From: Liolophura sinensis
Taxonomy: Eukaryota; Mollusca; Polyplacophora; Chitonida; Chitonidae
Reading direction: 5' to 3'
Length of the DNA: 64,000 bases
NCBI RefSeq assembly: GCF_032854445.1
Contig: NC_088300.1
Location: forward strand, 19,447,608 to 19,511,607
A program made the position numbers and the translations under genes. Of the stretch, positions 1 through 11,495 are shown piece by piece (position 1 is the stretch's first letter; each line of letters begins with the position of its first letter). Below the pieces are notes generated by a model that was given only the letters and a program-made list of their open reading frames with translations, was not told the DNA's origin and did not search any database.

Positions 1-190
1 AGAGAAATAAATCATTTTAATCCCTTTCTCTGATAAGGCGGTATCGATGTACAAATAAGATATTATATAAGCAAAATTGGCCACTGTAATGTTAACGATG
101 GAATGGTATGTGTGCTACATTTGTGTCATTTCGCACCACTATAGCCAATATCAGCTGAGTAATTGTAAATACATAAGACGCTTTTCTCAC

Positions 191-314
191 CTTACTTCGT
201 GAAGAAATGTGGACTTTCGTGTATTGGGATTCTATGTCCTTTACGATAGATGCGATGTCAGCACGTTTTATGGCGTCCTTTATTTGCTTGGATGGTGGAT
301 TTTTTGTTATTTCC
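191..314 (-). CDS. internal exon of coiled-coil gene (partial gene)
   Basis: Minus-strand exon bounded by an acceptor (TTCTTTGACAG) at its right end and a donor (GTGAGAAAAG) at 181-190. Read as one leading base plus 41 codons it is fully open and encodes a charged, probably helical segment (EITKNPPSKQ.. to ..HISSRSK). Its phase does not continue directly from the exon at 1619-1798, so at least one unseen exon must lie between them if they belong to one gene. Gene identity not recognised; the heptad-like charge pattern suggests a coiled-coil structural protein. The gene continues out of the window to the left. Confidence 0.45.
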
Positions 315-1618
315 CTGTCAAAGAATATATATTTAAGACACAAGAAAATGCCTATGGCGAAGTCAAGAAAATGAGTTACACTAAAAAAATAATAATGTGA
401 AAGTCTGTTGTCTGAGAGGTGCTAGAATGTGTTCTATTACTATAACATAGTAATGCGTCGTATCAGTGTAACGTTAAGTTAAATTAATAGAATATTTGTG
501 CTACATCTATCAGAACAATCTGCTGCAATATAACAGAATACATTCTAGAATGACTCAAGCAACAAACTTTCTGTTAAACTTAACAGATTATTTTTTGAGA
601 GTAATGGCTAAAAGAACACTTGGGGATATCGCCACATATACATGCACCGCTGAAAATATAACGTTTCAGGATTTCTTTATGTAAACCCTCCTTTGATCCA
701 TGATTCAGGCCCCAGACCGTTTTTAGTTTAGACGAAAGATGATATAATAGCCTATTATGTATCTAATGCCGGTTGGTAAAACATTTAGCAATGGTGGAAA
801 AGCGACATTTAACGGCTGATTTTGCGATGTAAGGAAACTATGATTATACCTGTAATACAGCGTAAGGGAACTCAGGCCAAGCATGCGAACTTCGACCCAA
901 GGAAGACACGACTCACACAAGTACGAAATATGTAAAGTATTATGGTGGCTGAAGTATACGACCATTAATTAGCACGAAGGTTCTGGGCACTCACCATTGA
1001 AACCCAGGTATACTGACTGGAGTATTCTGTATATAAACCGTTATCACCTCTTATCAATTTACATCTCTCATAGAAGTGTTTGCTTTCTAGAAATGATGTA
1101 TTAACTCACATGTCAGATGATTTTATTTTTTTGGCAAAGTTTTGGATCGATGTGAGAAGTAAACACAAGCGCTCTCTCTGTTTGTTACTCCACATTTCTT
1201 GTAAATGGACAGCGTACTGTGAACATAAAAAGGATCAAAGACATCGAGGCCGGCAAGGAATAATTTTTAAACATGATGACAGACAACTTATGGAGGAAGG
1301 TCCTAAGATGAATAGAAACTAAACTAGGTGTTGTAAGTGCACATACATACCAAATGCAACTGAAAAAAAGGTACATTTTTAAGCTTACCTGTGCAACATG
1401 CGTTATCATTATTCGCGAATATACATTCATGTAGACACTTTTAAAATTTAAAAAATATTCTTGATTGCATATGTTTGGTTTCATTAGTATTTAATTTAAA
1501 AAAAAATTTCGTGGGTATGTTTCTTTGCGTAAGGATATCGGGCAGAGCGCATCCAACATCGCTCCTCGGATGTATATATATATATATTTATGCCGGTTAC
1601 CTGCCGGTTCAGGATTAC
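315..1618. other. probable intronic sequence
   Basis: AT-rich sequence between two minus-strand exons. One phase-correcting exon is expected here, but I could not find one with a convincing acceptor, open frame and donor. A short (TA)n run lies at about 1572-1588. No other feature seen. Confidence 0.3.
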
Positions 1619-1798
1619 CTGAAGGAACTCTCTCCTCTGTGACCGTTCTTTCCTGATAGTCGTGATGTACCGGTCCAGTGTGGCCATCGCCTGACTCTGA
1701 CACTCCGACATCCGACCAATGGCGATGTCAGAATGGCCCTTAGCATGCGTGACGTCAGCCAATACCTGCTCCTTGTCTCTAATCTTCTTCATGCTCTC
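1619..1798 (-). CDS. internal exon of coiled-coil gene
   Basis: A 180-bp exon of exactly 60 codons, with acceptor AAATACCAG at 1799-1807 and donor GTAATCC reading leftward from 1618. It encodes a charged helix beginning ESMKKIRDKEQVLADV and ending RKERSQRREFLQ. It joins in frame (phase 0) to the exon at 2180-2288, which supports both calls. Rich in Lys/Arg/Glu/Gln without Pro, as in coiled coils of axonemal or cytoskeletal proteins. That assignment is inference only; no family signature was recognised. Confidence 0.6.
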
Positions 1799-2179
1799 CT
1801 GGTATTTCTTTCATTTAAATCAAATTATAATTGAAAGTAAAAGGTTTATTAGGAAAGAGTTTGTATCGTTTTTTCATGATGTCTTTTGATTTGTGGCAAA
1901 ACAACTGAGTTTGTTGAGAGTTTAATGCGATTAAAAATATGATTAAATTAGTATTACTGAGGACATTTAGTAAGTTTCGTCACGTTTTCAGTAATGATCA
2001 TATACATAGTCAAAGGCATGCAGTGAAGAACAAACAGTGAAAGTTAAATGTGAAAGTTAAGTGGCTGAAACTCTTAAATAAAAACTAATGAAGATTCCTG
2101 AATTTTTCCAGTGGTTTCTATGTAAAGGTAAAGAATCGAACCACAGCGACATGGTGGTTTTCGGATAACTGACCCTTAC

Positions 2180-2288
2180 CTTCCCCTCTCGTTTAGATCG
2201 CGCCTCTCGGATTCGCTGGGTAGTCACTAGATAATTCATCTCTTTGGAAAGTCTTTCCATAGTGGGCTTAAAGTCGTGGGTCTCATAA
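2180..2288 (-). CDS. internal exon of coiled-coil gene
   Basis: A 109-bp exon with acceptor ATCCTTCAG and donor GTAAGGGTC. The single leading T completes a Ser codon with the final AG of the upstream exon (2611-2737). Thirty-six codons follow (YETHDFKPTMERLSKEMN .. ARSKREGK), ending in phase 0 so that it splices in frame to 1619-1798. Three successive exons agreeing in phase is good evidence for a real gene on the minus strand. Confidence 0.6.
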
Positions 2289-2610
2289 CTGAAGGATGAA
2301 CGATTGATTGAATCTGTCAATAGGCTATATGAATCTCCAATAGAACTTTACCAAATTACAACCTTTGCTAAAGGCAAAGAAAAATATAAACTGACAACTA
2401 ACATTTCGTGACTCTACGAGACGAGTTAAACTTCATAAAGTGTATGGAGGTGTCATATTTGTGGTAAGCCAGTTCTGCTTTATACCAAAAACATCACACC
2501 TAAAGCCTAAAGTGCAACGTAATACCCCAAGCATACATACACAAATTGACGATTGCACACATAATGCTTTGAGAGTTTATGGACGACTCTGTTCAATGTA
2601 CAAGACTCAC

Positions 2611-2737
2611 CTGACAAGAGCCCTGCCCATGGTCTTGTTGTCCTCGATCTGTTGATGAATATTCATAAGGACCCCCGCCTTCCGCTCAGCGTAATCCACC
2701 AATGCTGACAGAGATTTCCTCAGAGCCTCAGGACATT
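2611..2737 (-). CDS. internal exon of coiled-coil gene
   Basis: A 127-bp exon with acceptor TTATTTCACTCAG and consensus donor GTGAGTC. It encodes CPEALRKSLSALVDYAERKA and continues to ..EDNKTMGRALV. It starts with two bases of a split codon, so an upstream exon must exist to the right, but none could be identified before the repeats that begin at 3.35 kb. Helical and charged like its partner exons. Function unknown. Confidence 0.55.
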
Positions 2738-3346
2738 CTGAGTGAAATAATAATAAAAAACATGATCGGTTAGAACATTTTAAGTCGTGGTCGAGCCGTT
2801 ATCATTCTTGTCTTTCAATTGTCAGGATTCGCGAGGTATCTTGGCCATGAAATTAATTGATTCTCTCGCTTGTTAGGACTGGGACTATTGTTTTATATAA
2901 TAGCTCAAGGTTAGGCCTTGTCAACATGTTTGCGGTTTGAGCAGCCTTAAGTTCGCTGAACACCACTTGTCTTCCACCATTATGGAGTACAGATTTGTAT
3001 TTCTTATGTGGAAAGTTTGTCAAGAAAGTTCCTCTAGGTCTGGGGTTTACAACGAGCAATCTGGTTTTCCCCAGCCAAACAATTGACCGCATTCGCATGA
3101 GTGAAAAATGAAAAATTCTTGAGTATGCCGTTAAAGTGCAGTAAATCTCTCCTGTTACAGAGATCAACATGATTATGTCACAGAGGTCAACATGATTATG
3201 TCACGGAGGCCAAATTGATTATATCATAGTGGTTCACGTTATCAGGCTCCTGGGCTATGGATGACTGGAAAAAAACCTAGCCGGGATGAAAACTATTTGA
3301 ATTGGTGGAACCAGGAGGTGTGACTTTCCAGTACATAATATGATGT
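2738..3346. other. no gene recognised
   Basis: Probably intronic or intergenic. A short near-repeat of the phrase cacagaggtcaacatgatta occurs twice around 3165-3215. Nothing else supported. Confidence 0.3.
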
Positions 3347-3981
3347 ACAGTATGCCTCCAGCAATACCAAAGGCGATGAAGCGAAGGGGCGAGGTTGCGA
3401 CGCGAAGGGGCGATGTCGCGATTCAACTTCGCCCCTTCGCAGCGCATCACCCTTTCCATCGCAACTTTGCCTCTTTGCATCGCAAATTCAGATTATCGTC
3501 TCTTCGCATCGCAGCTTCGCCCATTCGTATAACCCCTTTGTATAGCAACTTCGCCTCTTCGCATCGCAATTACCGGCCCGGATAGCACAGTTGGTAGAGC
3601 GTCCGCTTCGGGACCGGTAGATCCAGGATCAATCCTTGATCGAGTCACACCTAAGACTTTAAAAGAGGAAGTTGTAACGTTCAGCATGAAGGGGATAGTG
3701 CAACGACTGGTTGACCCGTATCAGTGTAATGGCTCGGGCGGGGCGCCTTACTTGCCTTCGGTAAGTCGTCTCAGTGAAGCAGCACTAAATAAAAGAGCGG
3801 TGGAAATCCGTCCTGCAACAAGGAGGCACATTACACGTACATGCACCCTAATGATTCCTTCGTCGTCATATGACTGAAAAATTGTTGAGTACGACGTTAA
3901 ACCCCAAGCACTCACTCACTCACTCGCATCGCAATTTCTCCCCTTCGTTTCATCGCCCTTGGTATACTGGAGACATACTGT
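3347..3981. mobile_element. foldback/MITE-like element with internal short repeats
   Basis: The left end (3347-3390, starting ACAGTATGCCTCCAG) and the right end (about 3938-3981) are imperfect inverted repeats of about 42 bp. Inside are many variants of a roughly 20-bp phrase (CTTCGCCCCTTCGCATCGCAA) in both orientations. No transposase is present. The structure fits a non-autonomous foldback element. It is split by a SINE at 3572-3923. Confidence 0.6.
3572..3923 (+). mobile_element. SINE family 1 (tRNA-derived), full length
   Basis: tRNA-like head with an A-box-like TAGCACAGTTGGTAGAGCG and a B-box-like GGATCAATCC, then a conserved body and a (CACT)n tail. It is flanked by the 13-bp direct repeat TCGCATCGCAATT at 3559-3571 and 3924-3936. 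The surrounding foldback element carries similar phrases, so the duplication is slightly less certain than for the other SINEs here. Not a functional tRNA gene. Confidence 0.8.
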
Positions 3982-4112
3982 GGCCAGCCATCATATATAA
4001 ATAATAGACGATATCTTCGGCTTCAAACGACCGCATTCCCGCAGAAGTAAATGATATCTAGAATTTTTCCAAAGTAATATCTCATTTATAAGACGTCTTA
4101 AGACTTCAGCCA

Positions 4113-4388
4113 GGGGCCTCCGTGGCTCAGTTGGTTAGCGCGCTAGCGCAGCGCAATGACCCAGGAGTCTCTCACCAATGCGGTCGCTGTGAGTTCAAGT
4201 CCAGCTCATGTTGGTTTCCTCTCCGGCCGTACGTGGGAAGGTATTTCAGCAACCTGCGGATGATCGTGGGTTTCCCCCGGGCTCTGCCCGGTTTCCACCC
4301 ACCATAATGCTGGCTGTTGTCGTATAAGTGAAATATTCTTGAGTACGGCGTAAAACACCAATCAAATAAATAAATAATAAATAAATAA
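4113..4388 (+). mobile_element. SINE family 2 (tRNA-derived), full length
   Basis: Starts GGGGCCTCCGTGGCTCAG with an A-box (TGGCTCAGTTGG) and a B-box-like GAGTTCAAGTCC. It ends in an (AAATA)n tail. The perfect 16-bp target-site duplication CTTAAGACTTCAGCCA lies at 4097-4112 and 4389-4404, showing a retroposed insertion. It may belong to the V-SINE-like elements described from molluscs, but I have not verified that. Confidence 0.9.
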
Positions 4389-4404
4389 CTTAAGACTTCA
4401 GCCA

Positions 4405-5369
4405 AAAATTCGAACACAGCTACAATTAAAATCTTTTGCTCTAGGAATCAGAAATCACTGATTATTTACCGCAGAACAATGTTTGTCATCCACAATTTGA
4501 ATTCCTTCCTGTTCTTAGTTCGGATTTTTAGCGCTTGAAATTGATGACTTAAAGGCAAAGAACACAATAGCATGAAGTACATGGCAGATGAACGGCCATA
4601 AAATATTGTCCGGGAAAATAGGTTGATTCATTTTTAGAATATTGTTCGACCTAGTAAAATGGATTTAAAACTTTGCATTCTACTTTTGCCTTTTCTGACC
4701 ATATTGCGACCAGGGCTTTTTGCCACTTGACATGCACAGATTACTGTATTTCATCATTCAAAATGCATCTTCATTTAGACCTAGAAACGAACTATTTCAA
4801 GCCGAAAATACAGCTGTGACGTCACTGACACCCACTGAGTCCCAAAAGACGACCACAGAATCCTATGTTTTAAATGTATTAAAAAAACAAACAAACAATT
4901 AATCTCTTTTCGTGGGCAGTGTTTAATTGTCTTTCATCTGATAAATATTAAGTTGCTTATAATAAATACGTCATAATAATGGGAAAATTTCAGATGACTT
5001 TAAAATTTTTATTTCTTACGTAACAAGGTCAGAAAATTGATTGACCCCGTAAACTCTGGGTAAATTAAAAGAAATTTCAGCTAAAATAATGGAAAGAAAT
5101 GTACCAAGAGGAATTATACATCACCATGGTAACAGCTTTGTCAGAAGGGCCCAAGTAGCGGACTAATTTAGCAGTACATCAATAATCGTGTAAGCGCCAA
5201 TGTGATTGGCTAAGCATGCGGCCTCATTAATATGTACATGTAGAGCTATAATATCAAACCGGTAACTTGCTTTATGCAGGGTGTTACGAACCCCGTCTTT
5301 AAATATTGTATTATATTTTTTTCATTTTGTTTTGAGTTTACCGGGTTTATATCTGACCTACATTCTGTT
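4405..5369. other. no gene recognised
   Basis: AT-rich intergenic sequence between the SINE and the LINE. Short ORFs here have no recognisable features. Confidence 0.3.
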
Positions 5370-6261
5370 AGTTGTTCTGTTGCAAGGCTGTGACATTGTG
5401 GGGACTTTGAAAAGATGACTGAGATACAAAACTATCAAGCAGATACTACCATTGTTTGTAGAAAGCCATTCGAGTTTTCGGACAGGACAAGCAGGTCGTG
5501 CCCTAATCTTCAGGACGTTGTGGGATGTGTACTTTAAAATGGCATCCACGAGAACTGACATGGACAACTCGGACAAACATCCCGGGACTAACAAGAGAAA
5601 GGCAAGCAAGCTTTTACAAAATCCTACCTTGAGGAAAGTAAACTCACATGGTGACATACTGTTAGCTAGCAGTCAGTCTACCTATCAATCAAACCCTATG
5701 CCGACAGGCCTTGTAAACTTAGAAGGTCTTATTGACAGCAGGATTCAAAAGCATCTCGATATCTGTATTCAACAAACTGTAAAGCCAGCAATGAATCAAG
5801 CCGAATCAAGTAAGTAGTTGTTCTGTTGCAAGGCTGTGACATTGTGGGGACTTTGAAAAGATGACTGAGATACAAAACTATCAAGCAGATACTACCATTG
5901 TTTGTAGAAAGCCATTCGAGTTTTCGGACAGGACAAGCAGGTCGTGCCCTAATCTTCAGGACGTTGTGGGATGTGTACTTTAAAATGGCATCCACGAGAA
6001 CTGACATGGACAACTCGGACAAACATCCCGGGACTAACAAGAGAAAGGCAAGCAAGCTTTTACAAAATCCTACCTTGAGGAAAGTAAACTCACATGGTGA
6101 CATACTGTTAGCTAGCAGTCAGTCTACCTATCAATCAAACCCTATGCCGACAGGCCTTGTAAACTTAGAAGGTCTTATTGACAGCAGGATTCAAAAGCAT
6201 CTCGATATCTGTATTCAACAAACTGTAAAGCCAGCAATGAATCAAGCCGAATCAAGTAAGT
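5370..6261 (+). repeat. 446-bp perfect-looking tandem duplication at LINE 5' end
   Basis: Bases 5370-5815 are repeated as 5816-6261. The 121-residue translations of the two copies are identical. The unit contains the LINE 5' region and the first ~90 codons of ORF1. The lack of divergence contrasts with the heavily mutated body of the element. Confidence 0.9.
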
Positions 6262-7149
6262 GATGAAGAAAGTGACTCAAAAATATCCCTCTCTAGCTAA
6301 TGATTTAAAGACTACCGTTGAGAAATTATGTGAAAGGGATAAGCTTATAGAGAAATACCACGACCAAATATTTATTTATTTATTTATTTGATTGGTGTTT
6401 TACGCCGTACTCAAAAATATTTCACTTATACGACGGCGGCCAGCATTATGGTGGGTGGAAACCGGGCACAGCCCGGGGGAAACCCACGACCATCCGCAGG
6501 TTGCTGACAGACCTTCCCACTTACGGCCGGAGAGGAAGCCAGCATGAGCTGGACTTGAACTCACAGCGACCACATTGGTGAGAGGCTCCTGGGTCATTAC
6601 GCTGCGCTAGCGCGCTAGCCGACCACGACCAAATAGAGAAGTTATCTGCGGAAGTGTCCTGTTTGAAAACTGCTCTTGATGAAACCACATCGGAGCTAAA
6701 AGTACTCAAAGAAGAAAATGCTTTGTCTTTTGACCGTGCTGAACAGTACAGGAGAAGAGAATGTGTGAGGATAAATGGTCTTACGCTACTGGAAAATGAA
6801 ACTACAGATGATGCCATTTGTAAACTGGCCAGAGCCGTAAATGTAACCATCTCCAAAAAGTGACATTTTAAGGTCACACTTTGTTGCCAAACAAGAAACG
6901 CAAATCATTGCGCAATTTATATCATATTGCAAACCAACAGAGTTATTACAAGCACGAAAACCTCTCCAAATGACGCCCTCCTTATCAAACGTGTATGTCA
7001 GTGAGGATCTAACGAAGTTGCGCTTTTCTTTATTTAAAGCTTTGCTAAGACTGAAAAAGCAAGGCAAGATTCATAGCGCTTGGACACATGATGGCAATGT
7101 ATTCTTTCGTGCGACAGAAAGCCCGGAAAAGAAACTCGCTGGGAAATAA
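5985..7149 (+). pseudogene. LINE ORF1, broken
   Basis: Starts at the ATG of the second duplicate (MASTRTDMDNSDKHP..; the first copy has the same ATG at 5539). It frameshifts near 6260, is split by a SINE at 6371-6622, and resumes as a coiled coil (KLSAEVSCLKTALDETTSEL) followed by EQYRRRECVRINGL and, near the C-terminus, VYVSEDLTKLRF and KKQGKIHSAWTHDGNVF. These phrases are typical of ORF1 nucleic-acid-binding proteins of LINEs, which coat the element RNA. A stop follows LAGK at 7147-7149. There is also a stop after KK at about 6861, so the frame is not continuous. Confidence 0.75.
6371..6622 (-). mobile_element. SINE family 2 inserted in LINE ORF1
   Basis: Reverse-oriented copy: the tail (TTTA)n is on the left and the tRNA-like head on the right. 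The 13-bp target-site duplication CCACGACCAAATA lies at 6358-6370 and 6623-6635. Removing the SINE and one duplicate restores the ORF1 coiled-coil frame (..EKYHDQIEKLSAEV), so the insertion postdates the LINE. Confidence 0.93.
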
Positions 7150-7809
7150 ACTGAACGGGATATAAATGACTTTGTCAGCTTGAAAAACAACATTCTGGTC
7201 GATTCCAGCACGCTTGTATGGAGCTACCCGGTGCAGTATTGCCCGCACACTTGCATAGTACTAACTCTGACGTACTCAACAAGTTTCAAATCCGTACGAG
7301 TTTCTTGGTTTACACGAAGCCTTTAGTCTTTGACTCGTGTGGTAATCTGTGGCTGCAGGCTTTACTGACTGTGACATAAACAAAATGACAGAATGCACCG
7401 ATTCTTCCAGTTCGCACCTGTACTACAGGCATGCGTTTAATACGGGTATATTACATAACCGTTCTAACTGAGGCCTATTTTCACCCCGTCACCAAAGCTG
7501 TATCGTAGGCCTATACTTACTGTATTTCGCCACGCGTCTTTGTCCACCCAAACAGTAATTAAGTCGCATGGACTTGGTATATAGTCACGGTCGTAGAGTA
7601 ATGCACAATATCCCTTTTGTCATGCATTTACACGTTTTTCAATATGTTTATTAGATTAATCTCGTCAGAACTGATCGCGATTGCATTCTATACTATATCT
7701 CTATGTTTTTGTATCTCTTCTTAAACAAATCATTCACGAAGGATTTCACACCGATACTTGATAACAAATTCCCATATCTCAGTGTAAATATCACACTTTT
7801 CCTTCCACG

Positions 7810-7900
<91 letters not shown>

Positions 7901-8348
7901 GTTTTGTAATGTTACTTTTTGGGATATTTGTAAATACACTACTTACTGAATATTATGTTTTTGTAATGGTTAAATTTCTACTGCTTATAAATAACATTTG
8001 TAAGGCAGATTTATTTTGTGAATGTGACCAAATGTTTTCGTTTGCACTCCCCGTTTTGTATGTTTATGTTGGAAAAATTATCGAGCTTGTACTTTTATTT
8101 CCCGTAAAGTTCAATGAATACCTGCCATGGATAACTTAAGCCAGTACAGATTGGCTATTGGGGCCTTGCTCAATTTTTTTTTATGTTTTAAGCAATATTA
8201 ACACCTTCTTAAGTATTTTAAATTATTTGCTAATATGAAATCTATCTTCATTGTATTAACTTCTTACTCTGATATTCTGGTACTATGTGCTTTAAGTGCC
8301 CTCTCTAATTGCAACTACTCGCTGATTGTATATATGATCCTTTTGTAG
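7150..8348. other. LINE ORF1-ORF2 spacer, unusually long
   Basis: About 1.2 kb without recognisable coding sequence between ORF1 and ORF2. It contains the (CA)n tract and short open frames without similarity. It could include a further insertion whose ends I cannot identify. Confidence 0.4.
7811..7896. repeat. (CA)n microsatellite
   Basis: About 43 CA dinucleotides with a single G interruption at 7861. Long ORFs called across it are low-complexity artefacts. Confidence 0.97.
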
Positions 8349-11300
8349 AAATGTGGTGATGTACACAGTAACCCAGAGCCTTCCCATCGAAATAACTTGT
8401 CATGTTTTTACATTAACACAAGGAGTTTACTTGCTCGAGGCAATTACCAGCTTTCCTCGTACTCCAAAGTAGAGGAGATATCACCTGTTCTATCTCGCGA
8501 ATATGACTATGACTTTATCTGTGTTAGTGAAACCTGGCTAAGTTGTGAAATTTCAGACGACTTAATAAATGTTGATGGGTATTTTATAGAAAGAAAAGAT
8601 AGGTACAGGGATGGAGGAGGAGTAACTATTTACTGTAAAACACGTCTTACTGTCACTCGACGAAAACATGTGGAAAATGAAAACGAAATGGTGTGGATCA
8701 ATGTGGGTTGTGATGAAAAACATGTTTTTATTGTTGGCTGTTATCGCCCGCCCAGTCAATCTGCTAATGAGCGGGAGCTCTTCATTAATAACCTAGATGA
8801 TTCTATCACAACTGTTTTAACAGAAAATCCAGACGTACTATTAATTTTGGGAAACTTCAATGACAAATGTATCAGATGGGACGACTTCCACGTTAAGAGT
8901 GAACTAAAAATTAGTTTGTATGACTTGATCACATGAAACAACCTCTTCAACTTATCGATGAACCCACTAGGTATACCGACGAAAGTGGTTATATATTAGA
9001 CCTAATTATTACTGACAGTACTGGATATATAGATGACTATGGTGTTGCCGCACCACTTGCCAATCTTGACGACTGTACATTACAAATCACCCGATATGAC
9101 AGATCTAGGACTTCCAAATGGCATGTTTGGGACTACAAATGTGCCGAATTAGTGTGGTTTATGTCATCTCCTATCTGTTACACCGTGGGATGTAACTGAT
9201 GAAATCTTTGCTGACATTAATGACAAAGTTTATGTTTGGAATAAATTATTCCTATCGTGTTGTAACGAATGTATACCAAACAAAACTGTCATAATCCGCC
9301 CTCGTGACAAACCCTGGATGACGAGTGATGTTCGTTTTAAACTACGGATCAGAAACAGATGCTTTAAAAAATTCAAACGTACCAAAACAGAGGAAGACAA
9401 ATTCCGTTTCTACATTTTTAGACGTGAAGCCAGTACTGCTAAACGTAATGCAACACTGCGTTACTCCGTAAATTTAAAACTTAAATTATCTGACCCTCAA
9501 CTAGATAAAAAAAACGTACTGGTCAGTGATGAAATCTTTATTAGGCCCAAAAGTAAAACCCCCAATTCCTCCTCTTAACCTTAATGGTAAAAACGTGTCG
9601 AACAACAACGACAAAGGCAATGAATTCTGCAGTTTCTTTGCCTCCCATTCAATTCTGCCCCAAACAGTACCAGATGTACCCCCTCTTACATACCATACCA
9701 ACTCACAATTTCTTTGCATACAAACCTGTGAGAATGAGGAGACTTATTTAAGAAAAGCGTCTTGTTGTGATGGTATAAGTAACTTCATGCTCAAATATAA
9801 TACTGAAAGTATTGCTCCATCTCTTAACTAAACTATTTAATTTTTCTTTACACTCTGGGGTATTCCCCACTTCATGGAAACTCTCTCGTGTTATTCCAGT
9901 ATTTAAGAAAGTGGACAGACATGACATTTCAAGCTATCGACCAGAATCTCTACGACCTTCGCTTTCTAAAGTATTGGAGAAAGTTGTATATAAACACCGT
10001 ATGAAAATTGTATCAGTAACGACCTTCTAATACCGAACAACCCTGTATTCAAACAAGTGGACTTTACCATATGTCAGTTACTGAAGATAGTACATAATAT
10101 ATATCAAAGCCGTATGGTCTTTCTTGATGAGAGTAAAGCATTTGATAAAGTTTGGCATAAAGTCTTCTCTTTAAGTTGGAGCAATTTGGTATTGGAGATC
10201 CATTGCTTTCTTGGCTGAGTGACTATCTGGCTGATAGAAAAATCAAGGTCTGTATTAATGGTACTGAATCAAATGCCAAACCTATTTCCTGTGGGCTGCC
10301 TCAGGGTTCTGTACTAGGTCTATTACTTTACTTAATATTTGTAAATGATATTATTACAAACATTGAAAGTGATATTAACGTTTTTGCTGACGACACGTCA
10401 CATCAATAATTTGAACGATTCAGAGGCTAACCTAAATTGAGATCTTGATTGTTTGTCAAAATGGGCAAGTCAATGGGTTGTTAACCTTAACGCTGTTAAA
10501 ACTGTGTACTAGCTTACATCTTGTGTTAATGTGAAGAGCGTTCGGCCCGACAAACACCTCGGAATTATTCTGCAAAATAATGGTAAGTGGGACGAACACA
10601 TTTGAGCTGTAGTAAAGAAATCAAACAGGACATTAAACACTTTCTACAGAGCAAAGAAAACTCTCACTAGAAAATGTATTGTCAATCTCTTCCAAAGTCT
10701 AGTAAGGTCATCAATCGAATGTCGCAATGTTCTGTACGACAACTGTAGCCTTAAATTGGCATTCTCTCTTGAAACTATCCAAAGACGCGTGGCATTACTC
10801 TGTACTGGAGGACTGATTACGTCAGACGTCATACAATAGGTTATTAAAAGAACTCAAATGGGAATCTTTACATAATCGACGTCGATGCCATAGAATTCTA
10901 CTCTTCCATAAAATTGTAAATATACTTCCTCCGCCATATCTAAAAAGGATATTAGACGGCAGAAATATCACTGATACAAACACATACAACCTTCGAAAAA
11001 GGGACAATGTTCGACTTTTTAAAACTCGCATTCAGTTATTTTCCTCCTCTTTCTTCCTCAAAACTGTCAAAGATTGGAAGATTTTACCGTCTCATATCCG
11101 CAATGCCTCAGTTGGAATAATAAAGTAATTTCTGTTTTTGAAAGAAAAATGAAGAACTCGCTCAACTGTACAACATGTTCGATTCCTACCACTCTGGTAT
11201 TTAATGCCGAATGAGAATGGGATTTAGCGTTCTGAATGCCGATCTTTTTAAGTACAATTTAAGCAATGTTCGCGCGTGCCCAAATTGTAATCATTTATGT

Positions 11301-11495
11301 GAAAATATATTTCATTATTTCCTTGAATACCCCAAATATGCCACACCAAGAAAGCATATGCTCGAACAAATTACATCAACAATATCTCCAGGCGTAAAGT
11401 ACACAATATTTATTCCTTCGTGTTCAAGATATATTTGTAATATAGTATTATTTGGATCCGATGAACTAAAACCTGATAAAAACAAAATTGTCTGA
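8349..11495 (+). pseudogene. LINE ORF2: endonuclease and reverse transcriptase, broken
   Basis: The endonuclease domain opens with FYINTRSLLARGNYQLSS and contains YDFICVSETWLS and IVGCYRPPSQS, the substrate-nicking module of non-LTR elements. The expected GDFN motif reads LILGNFND, so the catalytic Asp is changed to Asn. Further frames carry DLIITDS, then SSYRPESLRPSLSKVLEKVV (RT motif 1-2 region), GLPQGSVLGLLLYLIFVNDI and VFADD (catalytic Asp pair kept at 10389-10394). The C-terminal Cys/His region is at 11211-11495. At least five frameshifts or stops. It would have copied element RNA by target-primed reverse transcription; it is now dead. Confidence 0.85.
8355..8381 (+). other. relic 2A-like motif at ORF2 N-terminus
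   Basis: In frame with the endonuclease, the peptide GDVHSNPEP stands immediately before the first domain. It resembles the ribosome-skipping consensus D-V/I-E-x-N-P-G-P, which is known at the N-terminus of some non-LTR ORF2 proteins. The Glu is His and the essential Gly is Glu, so it should be inactive. A TAG stop lies just upstream at 8346-8348. Confidence 0.5.

Noticed and set aside
3277-3585. ORFs in both strands around 3.3-3.6 kb
   Set aside because: They translate the internal repeats of the foldback element and show no protein-like features.
4113-4190. tRNA gene
   Set aside because: A- and B-boxes are present, but this is the head of a SINE with a target-site duplication. No complete cloverleaf was evident.
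7703-7939. ORFs across the CA tract (and 13592-14089 across the TA tract)
   Set aside because: Low-complexity dinucleotide repeats read as His-Thr, Cys-Val or Ile-Tyr runs.
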